Source: CAWCOU01 sp963797335
GTDB lineage: Bacteria; Pseudomonadota; Gammaproteobacteria; JAURND01
Direction of reading: 5' to 3'
Assembly (NCBI GenBank): GCA_963797335.1
Contig: CAWCOU010000007.1
Coordinates: 186,001-250,000 of the forward strand
Length of the DNA stretch: 64,000 nucleotides
A program made the translations under genes and the position numbers. Shown in pieces: positions 8,507-16,686 of this stretch. Below the pieces are notes generated by a model. The model saw nothing but the letters and a program-made list of their open reading frames with translations. It was not told the origin of the DNA and did no database searches. How positions within the stretch are numbered: position 1 is the first letter of the stretch; each line of letters opens with the position of its first letter.

Positions 8507-8618
8507 GTGCCGTTGTCAATTTGGCGATTAATTTAGCCAAAGTTTAGGTCGTAAAGAGCTACCATTTGGTTCTGAGTTTTGATGTTGCTTTGGAACAGCT
8601 AAATTGACAATGGCACTC
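8507..8618. repeat. Long-spaced inverted repeat near integrase (possible recombination or end site)
   Basis: Left arm about 8507-8525 and right arm about 8599-8617 share GTGCC(A/G)TTGTCAATTT(A/G)GC in opposite orientation (17 of 19 positions). A further TTTGGC/GCCAAA hairpin lies inside at about 8520-8541. The arms flank about 73 bases without an ORF. Confidence 0.55.
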
Positions 8619-8781
8619 CTTAAACCAACTCAGGTATTAGTCATTTCAGAAGTTTCTTTTGGCAGAGTAGGGTGGGTCGGAATGCAACATTCAGCCCAAC
8701 TGTGTGTAGACAGTCTGGCGAAAAATTTTTACACTAATCATAAATGAATTGTATGCCGTTTCATCATGAAGGAGACTTCAA

Positions 8782-8976
8782 ATGCCGCTTATAAAACCGG
8801 TCAATACCGAAACCATTTCAGTCAAAATTAAATTGGTAAAATCTTTGAACAGTGAGATAGATCAGTACATCGAGTGGGCGGGGGTACCTGATAAAGAATT
8901 TTTTCTGGCAGAAGCAGCAAAATATCTGTTGAAAATGGATAAAGATTGGAAAGTTTATAAAGAAAGTCAGAGATAG
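8782..8976 (+). CDS. Small ribbon-helix-helix-like protein
   Basis: A 64-residue protein with a good AAGGAG ribosome-binding site. The N-terminal TISVKIKLVKSLNSEIDQYIEWAG pattern (a short beta strand followed by two helices) fits a ribbon-helix-helix DNA-binding fold; the C-terminal AEAAKYLLKMDKDWK is helical. Such miniproteins are common on integrative elements as regulators, or as antitoxins. No toxin partner is adjacent: the next gene is 287 bases away. Assignment is by pattern only. Confidence 0.5.
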   Translation: MPLIKPVNTETISVKIKLVKSLNSEIDQYIEWAGVPDKEFFLAEAAKYLLKMDKDWKVYKESQR

Positions 8977-9263
8977 ATATTGCCCATTAAATTACAGATT
9001 AATTGATGAGCCAAGAGTAATTTTAGATATAAATTTTCCTACAATAAGCAATAATAAAATCAATATTTGGAGGTGTCATTCATCACCTCAAGTCATTGTT
9101 TTTAGTTAAAAAAATAATTAAAATATCGTAGGCCCCTATCTTATGTTAAAATGCTTGGCAAAGCTTATGAAGGCGGAAACCTAGTCTTAAATCTGGGGAA
9201 AAAATCAACATGGGAGAAAAATAAATGTTAATTTGTGGTAAATAAATAAGGAGGGCATTTTAT

Positions 9264-10136
9264 ATGACAACGACATCCATACTTGTAAGCAAAAAGAGAA
9301 ATATTGAACCAGCACCACTTAGCAAAAAAGAGAAGTTAATTTATCTTGCAAATTCAGTTTTGGATGATGCAAGATTTTTTGCTGAATTTAATAGCATCCT
9401 ATCCAAACTTAAGCTAACAAGACTAGAAATTATCGATAGCTTTCTGGAATACAATCTAAACATATTTTCTACTGACGGAAATCAAATTTATAACTCCCTG
9501 GCAAATCGAGTGGTGTTGCATATCCATAACTTGCTAGCTGGAAGCTGGCATATTGATCGCCAAAACGCAATCCAGAAATTAATTGAGAAATCAAAACCTA
9601 CCAGTGTTGCTGATATTGGCTTTGGCGTTCCTAGCCAATACGTAAAAAACATGGTAATTCGCGAAAATAGATTTAAACTTACCCTATGCGACCTATACGA
9701 TTCAGCATTTGTATTCGCTGAAACACTGCTTAATATATGGGATGATGATTGGCCTGGAAAGATAGGATTTTTAAAAACCAACATGGATACCCATGATTTT
9801 GTTGGAGAATTTGATCTTTATATTTTCCAAGATTCAATTGAGCATACCCATTACCCAGCAGTTTATCTGCATAAATATGTTAAATTGTCTAATAATAATG
9901 CAAAGTTTTTATTCTCATTGCCCATTGGACCAATAATACCGCGGCATTTTATTGCATGGGAGACCGTAGGTGAAGCAATGGATTGGCTGGACAAGTGTGG
10001 ATTAATAGTGGAAGCGCATGAGCTGGTATTCGTTAATCCCAGCATTGACTTATTTGCTGAGCAACTAGGAGAAGATTATTGCAATTTAATAATTTTATGC
10101 GCAAAAAAATATACAGCATCCCAAGGAGATTCATAA
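9264..10136 (+). CDS. Class I SAM-dependent methyltransferase of a two-component module
   Basis: A 290-residue protein with GGAGGG before the ATG. After an all-helical N-terminal 100 residues comes a Rossmann motif I, V115-A-D-I-G-F-G121, then an acidic strand end (TLCDLYDSA) and a post-motif FDLYIFQDSIEHTHYPAVYL that matches the class I DxxxHxxxP-like segment where methyltransferases place substrate residues. There is no membrane segment. The last 58 bases overlap the sensor kinase gene, so the two are translated together. Being co-encoded with a kinase and regulator suggests it makes or modifies the signal, or methylates a component of the pathway; this is inference. Confidence 0.75.
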   Translation: MTTTSILVSKKRNIEPAPLSKKEKLIYLANSVLDDARFFAEFNSILSKLKLTRLEIIDSFLEYNLNIFSTDGNQIYNSLANRVVLHIHNLLAGSWHIDRQNAIQKLIEKSKPTSVADIGFGVPSQYVKNMVIRENRFKLTLCDLYDSAFVFAETLLNIWDDDWPGKIGFLKTNMDTHDFVGEFDLYIFQDSIEHTHYPAVYLHKYVKLSNNNAKFLFSLPIGPIIPRHFIAWETVGEAMDWLDKCGLIVEAHELVFVNPSIDLFAEQLGEDYCNLIILCAKKYTASQGDS

Positions 10137-11392
10137 GCAAACTTTATGAAAAAGCCAAAGATGCAGAATATCAATTCATTCCTCTTGGCATAATAGGTTT
10201 TATCAGCTTTATTGCATACTATTTTATTTGGCATACAGTCGCTCCGAATGAGTATCAAAACGATTATCTCCGTTTGATAGGAGCTACTTTCTGCTTCTTT
10301 TTGATGTTTAAAACATATTGGCCAAACAGCCTGAGACCTCTCTTGCCATTATGGTGGTATGCGACGTTGCTGTACTGTTTTCCGATCTTTTTTACCTTCA
10401 TGCTTTTCAAGAACCCAGGCTCTAATGTATGGCTCTTGACAACCATGACTGGGGTCTTTTACTTGATTTTGCTGGTAGACTTAATAGATGTGCTTATCCT
10501 TATTGTTCTGGGAACAGCGATATCCTGGATTTTCTATGTGTTGACCACACACCCAATAGTTACCCCCTATCTTTTCTTACAGACGTTACCGACCTATGCC
10601 ACTGTTATCGTAGCGGGCAAAATTTTTATATACAGAACATCCACTATTCAAAACGAAAAATTGAAAGCCATGAGGTCTATGGGAGCGAGTGTTGCCCATG
10701 AGTTGCGAACCCCGCTTTCTGCGCTAGCAATGGGTCTTGATGGAATCAAAGAGTATTTACCCACCTTGATAGAGGCATATATAACAGCAAAGCAGCAAGG
10801 ATCAGTAAAAAAAACCATACCCCGGTCACATTTCGAGCTTTTAGAAAGCCTATTGGATGATTTGCTGTCTGAAGCGAACTATTCGAACATCATAGTTGAT
10901 ATGATTTTGATGAATGTTAAGCAAAACACCCTTATCACAAGCAATTATAAGAAAACACAAATCAATCAATGTATTACAGAAGCCATCAAAAGATACCCTT
11001 TCAAAAATAACCAAAACGGCCTTGTTGAATGGGACAGCGCTTATGATTTTATTTTTGAAGGGGATAAAGTGCTTATGGAGCATGTCCTATTTAACCTTCT
11101 CAAAAACGCTCTTTATTATATTGAGGCTGCAAAAAAAGGAAATATAGTGATTTGGGCAGAAAACCAAGGAAATCGCCATATCCTGCATTTTAAAGACACT
11201 GCCACTGGGATCCCTAAAAGCGCCATTCCCTTGATTTTTGATCGATTCTATACTACAACTGTAAATGGAACAGGTCTCGGTTTAGCCTTTTGTAAAATGG
11301 TAATGAACAGCATGGGCGGCACTATCTCCTGTACCTCTGAATTTGGCAAATACACGCAATTTGATCTAGAATTTTTGAAGGTAGATTCCTAG
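10079..11392 (+). CDS. Membrane sensor histidine kinase, LqsS/CqsS-like
   Basis: A 437-residue kinase. TTG at 10079 is preferred because AGGAG lies seven bases upstream; ATG 10097 is the alternative. The N-terminal 185 residues hold six or seven hydrophobic segments with almost no periplasmic loops, as in quorum sensors LqsS and CqsS. The DHp domain has SVAH207-ELRTPLSAL. The ATPase domain has the N box LLKNALYYI, a D-T-A-T-G-I segment, the F box RFYTT and the G2 box NGTGLGLAFCKM. In the first glycine box the expected DxGxG reads DTATG. The regulator gene follows 11 bases downstream. Likely trigger: a small diffusible molecule sensed within the membrane, by analogy with alpha-hydroxyketone sensors. 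Confidence 0.85.
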   Translation: MQFNNFMRKKIYSIPRRFISKLYEKAKDAEYQFIPLGIIGFISFIAYYFIWHTVAPNEYQNDYLRLIGATFCFFLMFKTYWPNSLRPLLPLWWYATLLYCFPIFFTFMLFKNPGSNVWLLTTMTGVFYLILLVDLIDVLILIVLGTAISWIFYVLTTHPIVTPYLFLQTLPTYATVIVAGKIFIYRTSTIQNEKLKAMRSMGASVAHELRTPLSALAMGLDGIKEYLPTLIEAYITAKQQGSVKKTIPRSHFELLESLLDDLLSEANYSNIIVDMILMNVKQNTLITSNYKKTQINQCITEAIKRYPFKNNQNGLVEWDSAYDFIFEGDKVLMEHVLFNLLKNALYYIEAAKKGNIVIWAENQGNRHILHFKDTATGIPKSAIPLIFDRFYTTTVNGTGLGLAFCKMVMNSMGGTISCTSEFGKYTQFDLEFLKVDS

Positions 11393-11403
11393 GAGCTACA
11401 TAA

Positions 11404-12411
11404 ATGGAATTTTCTAAACTAGCATGCTTATATTATCCTACCACAGTAATTTTGATTGATGATGATCCTGCTTTTTTAAAAAGCATCGCATTTAGGTTAG
11501 ACCCAAGAATTCCCTATAAAACATTCACCAATCCTGAAGAAGCCTTAGCTTTTTTAAAAACCCTTAAAAATCAAAATAAATTCTTATCGCATTCTATTGT
11601 ATCCGATGATGAAGCGACGGAACTAGAAAATAAATATGCTATTCAATTCAACAAAATCTACCAGGAAGTATACAATCCGAAAATTTACCAAGAGGTATCG
11701 ATTGTCATCGCTGATCACGCAATGCCACAAATGACAGGGGCAGAACTCTTTGAAGCAATAAAAGACCTCCACGTCATGAAAGTAATGTTAACGGGTCAAG
11801 CTGACGAAGCATTCGCAGTTAAGCTATTCAATGCAAAGATGATCAATAAATTCATACTCAAAAAAAGCGATCGACTTCTCGCCGAAATGATTAACAATAG
11901 TGTCAAAGAGTTACTGAGCGAATACTTTGATGACTTATCTGATATTGTCGTTAAAAGCTTATCGTTAGGTCGGGAACATACTTGTCTGCTTGACCCAGTT
12001 TTTATTAAATTTTTCTACGAGCTAAAAAATAAGCTTTCCGCATCGAGCTATTATCTGCTCCAATCTTCCGGCAGCTTTATCTTTTTTGATGATGATGCGA
12101 ACCCCACCTGGTTACTTGTTAAAACAAAAGATGAAATGATTGAATTCTCGCGCCAAGCTGAAGTGGAAGGTGCTCCGCAAGAGGTTGTGGACGCATTGAA
12201 GAATGGCGATAAAATAGCACATTTTAATAATTTCGATGAATACACTGATGCCGTAGAACATGGTCATTGGGGGAATTATCTATATCCGGCGCAGAAGCTA
12301 AATGGCGAACAAGAATATCGGTATGCAATTATTAAAGATCTTCGTGGTTTTTCATTGGATAGGAAAAGAATTCTGTCGTTTAATGAATTCCTACATGGGG
12401 ATAAGGCATAA
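11404..12411 (+). CDS. Response regulator with enlarged receiver domain, LqsR-like
   Basis: A 335-residue protein. Receiver motifs: acidic D19-D-D21 in VILIDDDPAF, phosphoacceptor D104 in IVIADHAMPQMTG, T130 in VMLTGQADE, and a Lys in FILKKSD. About 35 extra residues (roughly 60-97) are inserted between the early strands and the phosphoacceptor, which is unusual for a receiver. The C-terminal 190 residues are not a DNA-binding domain; they include a SSYYLLQSSGSFIFFDDD segment and a conserved-looking EEVVDAL/DKIAHF region. This layout recalls LqsR-type regulators with an atypical output. It is the last gene of the three-gene operon. Confidence 0.8.
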   Translation: MEFSKLACLYYPTTVILIDDDPAFLKSIAFRLDPRIPYKTFTNPEEALAFLKTLKNQNKFLSHSIVSDDEATELENKYAIQFNKIYQEVYNPKIYQEVSIVIADHAMPQMTGAELFEAIKDLHVMKVMLTGQADEAFAVKLFNAKMINKFILKKSDRLLAEMINNSVKELLSEYFDDLSDIVVKSLSLGREHTCLLDPVFIKFFYELKNKLSASSYYLLQSSGSFIFFDDDANPTWLLVKTKDEMIEFSRQAEVEGAPQEVVDALKNGDKIAHFNNFDEYTDAVEHGHWGNYLYPAQKLNGEQEYRYAIIKDLRGFSLDRKRILSFNEFLHGDKA

Positions 12412-12520
12412 GTTGCGTAGTTACTGTCAGATTAGGTCGGAACTAATACAAATTAGGGACTATTTTTTCTTCCCATGCGCTGCTTTTATTTGTGGAAGAT
12501 AGCGTATGAAGTCAGTCTTC

Positions 12521-12736
12521 TCAGTTTAAATTTTTAGACCGAGCTGGTTTAATAGATACCAGCTCCAGCTCTAACTGATGCTTTTCTTTCTGCAAAAACT
12601 CATGCTTTTGCTCTGCGTTTTTTAACCAATCCCATAATTCTAAAAGCTGCTTTTCTAGTATCACCTTCTCTACAACCGCTCGTTCTACGTTTTTTTCAGC
12701 CAAAAGCAACGTGACAAAGCCGTTGAATAGAACCAA
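12521..12736 (-). pseudogene. C-terminal coiled-coil remnant of a KfrA-like protein
   Basis: A 71-residue open frame with no credible start of its own; it overlaps the end of the truncated recombinase in another frame. The peptide is continuous coiled coil (AEKNVERAVVEKVILEKQLL, then LKNAEQKHEFLQKEKHQLELE). It resembles the tail of the same kind of coiled-coil DNA-binding protein whose middle portion lies at 14550-14831. Read together, these fragments suggest one broken gene whose end was joined to a broken recombinase. Confidence 0.45.
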
Positions 12737-13004
12737 TACGTCTATTGATCGTCGCAGCTTTTAAACCTGCACTGAGTAATCCCTGGCGGTATTCAATAAC
12801 ATCAATTTCGGTTAAATTTTGTAATCGCCGGGTAGGGTTGATGGCGAACAGCCATTTTGTAAAAAGTGATAAGTCCTGTTGGTAGGCCGAAATCGTTTTA
12901 GGCATTAGATCGCTTTTTTTCATCGCCTTTAAAAATTGATCTATATGCTTTTGCCAGCCTGATTGACTCTTGGTTGGTATTATACGCAAAGTCGTCCTCT
13001 CCAT
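12696..13004 (-). pseudogene. Truncated tyrosine recombinase (core-binding domain only)
   Basis: A 102-residue frame starting at ATG 13004. It contains a complete N-terminal SAM-like core-binding domain (DQFLKAMKKSDLMPKTISAY, then LFTKWLFAINP and INRRIGSIQRLCHVAFG) and stops exactly where the catalytic domain should begin. None of the catalytic R, H or Y motifs is found downstream in any minus-strand frame; a coiled-coil peptide follows instead. This is a recombinase gene destroyed by a deletion or rearrangement. Confidence 0.7.
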
Positions 13005-13062
13005 TAGGCCTCTTGAACTTTGCGTATAATATCATAGATTTTCTCATAACTATGCGTATAAT
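12978..13062. promoter_or_regulatory. Triple TGCGTATAAT operator/promoter region
   Basis: A perfect 15-bp inverted repeat TATTATACGCAAAGT (12978-12992) and its complement (13017-13031) flank the recombinase start codon. A third copy of TGCGTATAAT occurs on the plus strand at 13053-13062, 32 bases after the second. Each copy contains a consensus TATAAT, so the sites probably combine -10 boxes and operator for divergent transcription of the recombinase remnant and the methyltransferase at 13127. Confidence 0.6.
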
Positions 13063-13126
13063 GCTAATTTGATGCAAAGTTAATTGCGGTGAATTACCTC
13101 TCAAAAACCAACCCCACGGAAGGCAT

Positions 13127-14440
13127 ATGCAATCAACTCCATTACCTGCCGAAAATAAATCTATCGAAGGTATTAAACCTTCCACCAATAACTCGTATTA
13201 TAACGATATGTTTAGCGAGTTTCTCCGTCCGCAAGGCAATCAGCAATACCATTATATGTTTCACCTGGAACGTGGTCTTTTTGCTCAAATGCAGCATCGT
13301 TTTTCTCATTTTTCTACTAGCGAACCTCTGACTATAATTGATCTATGTTGCGGAGAGGGTACGAATGCTCCCATCATAATTGAGGCGATCAAAAATGCTA
13401 CGCAAGTCCCATCTATTCGGTATTTCGGATCAGATATACAATCTGAGTCGATTCGTGAAATGGCTAAAGTCATTAATTTTCTTAAGGGTAAAAAAATTCT
13501 GGATGACTTGAGTACAGCACAGGAACAAGATGTGTTTGGACAGACTGGTGGTTTTCTTAGAGATAAAAAGGCAGATGTTTTGACGCTGAGACATGGCCTC
13601 TATTATATGCAGACTGGTGTTGACGGCAGAACCATACCACATGCTACGCAGATATCGCATGAACACATCAAAGTTAATAGCTTTCTTAAGAATGTAATGA
13701 ATCAAGTCAAAGACAATGGCTATGCTCTGATGTTTCACGAGACAGAAACTTCTGATCTATTCTCCAAGCAATTCAACTATGTCCGTAAGGACGGTTCTAT
13801 TATCCCAAAAATGACCGATGCGGCTGAGCGTATTGAAACTGCTGCTCGTGCTAATGGCTATAAAATAGTGCAAGTGCAGTTTACACCAAAGCTTTATTTT
13901 CCTGTACTTTCAAATAAAGAAATTAATCAACTCAAGGCGGTACGTAACAAAACTCAACTCGATTCCTTAAATACTAAGCAGAAACGTTGGGTTAAACTAC
14001 TAATGTTTGCTATACAGCCTCCCAAAGAGGAGTTCGATCAATTTCTTTATTCCGGTGTGTTTGCTGAATATGTCGGCAAGGCTGAGCGCATTCATGCTTA
14101 TAATTTACGACAAATAGTGGAAAATGTGCAGGAACCACCTTATTTGTTAATTCGACAAAGTATGCAGACAATTACATGCAGCATTAATACCGAAACCAAG
14201 CTTAAAGCCATTTGTACCTATTTACAGCATACTGTATATAACGGTGCTCTAGAACAAGCTGTAAAAAACGACATGGCAGCAATCCCTAAAGTTAATAAAC
14301 TTGTAGACAAACATATAGACATCGTTACTACTGCTGGTTTTTTCAATCACTCTCAAGTTGTTTCGCAAAAGAATCCTCCCAAAGATGAAAAAGAATATGT
14401 AACTTTATTATCTGATGTAACCCTACGTTCAAAGTTATAA
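13127..14440 (+). CDS. SAM-dependent methyltransferase-domain protein (cargo)
   Basis: A 437-residue protein with GGAAGG before the ATG. Motif I is LTIIDLCCGEGTNAP (about residues 68-82), followed by an acidic motif II end (YFGSDIQSESI) and a motif IV/V region (DVLTLRHGLYYM). The C-terminal 170 residues are a separate helical region without recognised domain. It has no signal peptide. Being a single-gene insertion between broken halves of a recombinase/KfrA pair, it looks like cargo. The substrate is unknown; a secreted effector or a small-molecule methyltransferase are both possible. Confidence 0.65.
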   Translation: MQSTPLPAENKSIEGIKPSTNNSYYNDMFSEFLRPQGNQQYHYMFHLERGLFAQMQHRFSHFSTSEPLTIIDLCCGEGTNAPIIIEAIKNATQVPSIRYFGSDIQSESIREMAKVINFLKGKKILDDLSTAQEQDVFGQTGGFLRDKKADVLTLRHGLYYMQTGVDGRTIPHATQISHEHIKVNSFLKNVMNQVKDNGYALMFHETETSDLFSKQFNYVRKDGSIIPKMTDAAERIETAARANGYKIVQVQFTPKLYFPVLSNKEINQLKAVRNKTQLDSLNTKQKRWVKLLMFAIQPPKEEFDQFLYSGVFAEYVGKAERIHAYNLRQIVENVQEPPYLLIRQSMQTITCSINTETKLKAICTYLQHTVYNGALEQAVKNDMAAIPKVNKLVDKHIDIVTTAGFFNHSQVVSQKNPPKDEKEYVTLLSDVTLRSKL

Positions 14441-14549
14441 CCACCCTTTAATTGGAATTTTGGAAATTTTAACAAAGAATTACGGTTTATGAAGCTAGGT
14501 TCTTCTAAAAACCATCTTGAAACCGTAACTTTCTGTTCATTCGCTCCCG

Positions 14550-14831
14550 CTAGTCCAACTTACTTTCTGCTTCTTGAAATCGTTGGGCATTATCACTCGC
14601 TTGTTGCTCGGCCTGAGCCCTTTTTCTATCTTGAACTTTTAACTCTGCCTCTATGGATGCTAATTTTGAAATCAGCTCCTCCTTTTCCGTCGATCTTTCT
14701 TCTAACAGAACCTGAAAATCCGTCAACTGTTGATTTAGGATATTTTTGGAATACTCATACTCTGATTTCACGGATTGCGCCTTGCGTGCGCACTCTGCCC
14801 GTATGGCCTGTTTCACGGTATTAGACCAAGA
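14550..14831 (-). pseudogene. Middle fragment of a KfrA-like coiled-coil DNA-binding protein
   Basis: The open frame has an ATG-less upstream extension containing KDRSWSNTVKQAIRAECARK, which resembles the join between the N-terminal DNA-binding domain and the coiled coil of KfrA-type proteins. It continues as heptad coiled coil (LLEERSTEKEELISKLASIE, then AEQQASDNAQRFQEAESKLD). The N-terminal domain is missing: a stop codon precedes it within 15 codons. KfrA-like proteins typically sit next to tyrosine recombinases in such elements, as the remnant at 12696 also indicates. Confidence 0.5.
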
Positions 14832-14989
14832 TCGGTCTTTCCTAGGGCAGCATCCTACTTATATTCGCCGTCAAAATTTAACAGATAAATTTAGCAGCAA
14901 AAAAAGCTGAGAAATACAGTTATTTAAGGTCCCAGTAAGGAATGCTCTAATAGACATATGTAAAAAAATTTCCAGAGAGGATGAAGTAC

Positions 14990-15286
14990 ATGTGTAATAA
15001 TATCGCTTATAAAACTGCTAATAAAAATAAAAAACAACTACAAATTATGGACAAGTTGCTCGTTCAGCTCTTCGTCAAAGAGCTAATGGAGAATCCAAGG
15101 CCTGTAGATACCAGCAAATCCCTCTATTTTATGATGTCTGCTATTAAAATTTTAGAGAAGCTAGGAAATACCATGCCCATTCAGGAAGAAATTGACTTTA
15201 TTGAATCCTGTTTAAAAAGGTACGGCTCTCGAAAAAATGTTAAAGTCTATCTCTCAAACCAGCCCACACATTGCCATGTTCATTAA
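14990..15286 (+). CDS. Small hypothetical protein
   Basis: A 98-residue protein. ATG 14990 is preferred over 14981 because GAGAGG lies eight bases before it and directly abuts 14981. The sequence is basic and helical, with LVQLFVKELMENPRPVD and EEIDFIESCLKRYGSR segments, and ends in a His/Cys tail. No family is recognised. It is convergent with the SAH-hydrolase-like gene, 19 bases away. Confidence 0.45.
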   Translation: MCNNIAYKTANKNKKQLQIMDKLLVQLFVKELMENPRPVDTSKSLYFMMSAIKILEKLGNTMPIQEEIDFIESCLKRYGSRKNVKVYLSNQPTHCHVH

Positions 15287-15305
15287 TTTTTAAATTCTGC
15301 CATGC

Positions 15306-16589
15306 CTAGTTTAGGCATGGTGGCGCAAGGTGAGGGAGGCTGTATTCAAAATAGTTGCCGTTCGAATTTTCCATAATCCAATCCACATCGTTAAATTGAT
15401 TAATAATGCTAGGTTCCCAAAAATCAGATGTTCCTGACAGTTTGGAAACCACCAACTGCTGTAGCTTTGGGCTCAACATAAGTCGACACGCTGTGCTTTC
15501 CCTTTGATTAAGATAGCAAGCAGCCTGAATTAAGGCGCAAAAAATCAGACCCCTGGTTAATTGAATATTATTGGCCATTGACATTTCACATGTCCGATTA
15601 AAATTAATCGGGAAACCGCCATTGAGTATACTAATCTTTGCGCTATGCTCGTTAGTATAATGGATATCTGACAAAGGATTTACTATGATTTTATCAGACA
15701 AATTGTTTATTGTGGTTAGGAGAGAATAAAATTCTTTATCCTCTGACGAGCAGCTTATAAACGTTTTATCTTCCATAAAATCAGCGGGGTCTATTTCTTG
15801 GGTGATATCCCTGCCGCTGCAACCGAATATGTAATCCGAAACCTCCATTAATTGTGAAATATTCTCACTCATTATGACACTATCAGATTCTTCTGTTTTG
15901 AATGGGTCATATACAACCACTTTTAAGTTTAACGATAGTAATCGGTTAACGACGGCTTTTCCTATCGTTCCATAGCCAACGACACCATAGATTAAATCTG
16001 GATTAGTTAAATATTTATCGACACTACTAATAATCTCCTGAGAGATCACCGACGACTCTAAATTCTTTTTAGCGGCACAGGTCGCCACATCGATAAAGGG
16101 AACGGGTAAAGACAATACCTTGGGATTAAATAAACCAGCCGTAGTCTGTTCAATGCCAATAACGGGCATTTGCTCGATGAGTTCGTCTGGAATACTCTCC
16201 AAGCAACGTCCGCCGTCATCCAAAACTAAGATGGCGTTTACCTGTCTTTCTGAAAGATGTGTTTTAACTCGTTGCCACATATTAGCAATGTCTTTTTTAA
16301 ACGTTTCCTCATAGCGGCCACATGCCTGTAAATCAGACAATGGCTGCATTTTTATACCAAACTGAGCCATTTCATCATGAGTTGTTTTTAAGGTCGAATA
16401 TTGCTTACCCAGCACAAAAATGTTTTCAGGACTGATTCCCAATCTGATTAATGCTGCAAAGAGGTGGGATGTCGTGGTAATAACATGTTGAACGCTGACA
16501 ATGACTATTTTATTTAAATCTGGAAAATGAAAAGAGGAGGAGAAATTTAAAATGGCATCTAAAACAGGCAAAGAATTTTTAATTTTCAT
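15306..16589 (-). CDS. S-adenosylhomocysteine hydrolase-like NAD-binding protein
   Basis: A 427-residue protein with AAAGGTG before the ATG. The N-terminal half recalls the substrate domain of SAH hydrolase, with ILVLDDGGRC followed by IGIEQTTAGL, equivalent to the family's LDDGGD and GxxEETTTG segments. The NAD domain carries GVVGYGTIGKAVVNRL and a strand end VVVYDP. It is divergent: the classical SAH hydrolase signature is only partly kept, so activity on SAH is not certain. The gene is in an accessory cluster with an unknown 448-residue protein upstream, and two methyltransferase genes lie nearby, for which SAH removal would make sense. Confidence 0.65.
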   Translation of the reverse strand: MKIKNSLPVLDAILNFSSSFHFPDLNKIVIVSVQHVITTTSHLFAALIRLGISPENIFVLGKQYSTLKTTHDEMAQFGIKMQPLSDLQACGRYEETFKKDIANMWQRVKTHLSERQVNAILVLDDGGRCLESIPDELIEQMPVIGIEQTTAGLFNPKVLSLPVPFIDVATCAAKKNLESSVISQEIISSVDKYLTNPDLIYGVVGYGTIGKAVVNRLLSLNLKVVVYDPFKTEESDSVIMSENISQLMEVSDYIFGCSGRDITQEIDPADFMEDKTFISCSSEDKEFYSLLTTINNLSDKIIVNPLSDIHYTNEHSAKISILNGGFPINFNRTCEMSMANNIQLTRGLIFCALIQAACYLNQRESTACRLMLSPKLQQLVVSKLSGTSDFWEPSIINQFNDVDWIMENSNGNYFEYSLPHLAPPCLN

Positions 16590-16686
16590 AGTATTTACAC
16601 CTTTGAAATTTTTATTAATACATAACTAACTCCTTGTTGTTTAAGTGATGAAGAAAACGTTCCTTGTCATAAATTAGTGAGAAAAA

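Noticed and set aside
12696..13004. Functional small recombinase
   Set aside because: Only the core-binding domain is present; no catalytic R, H or Y motif follows.
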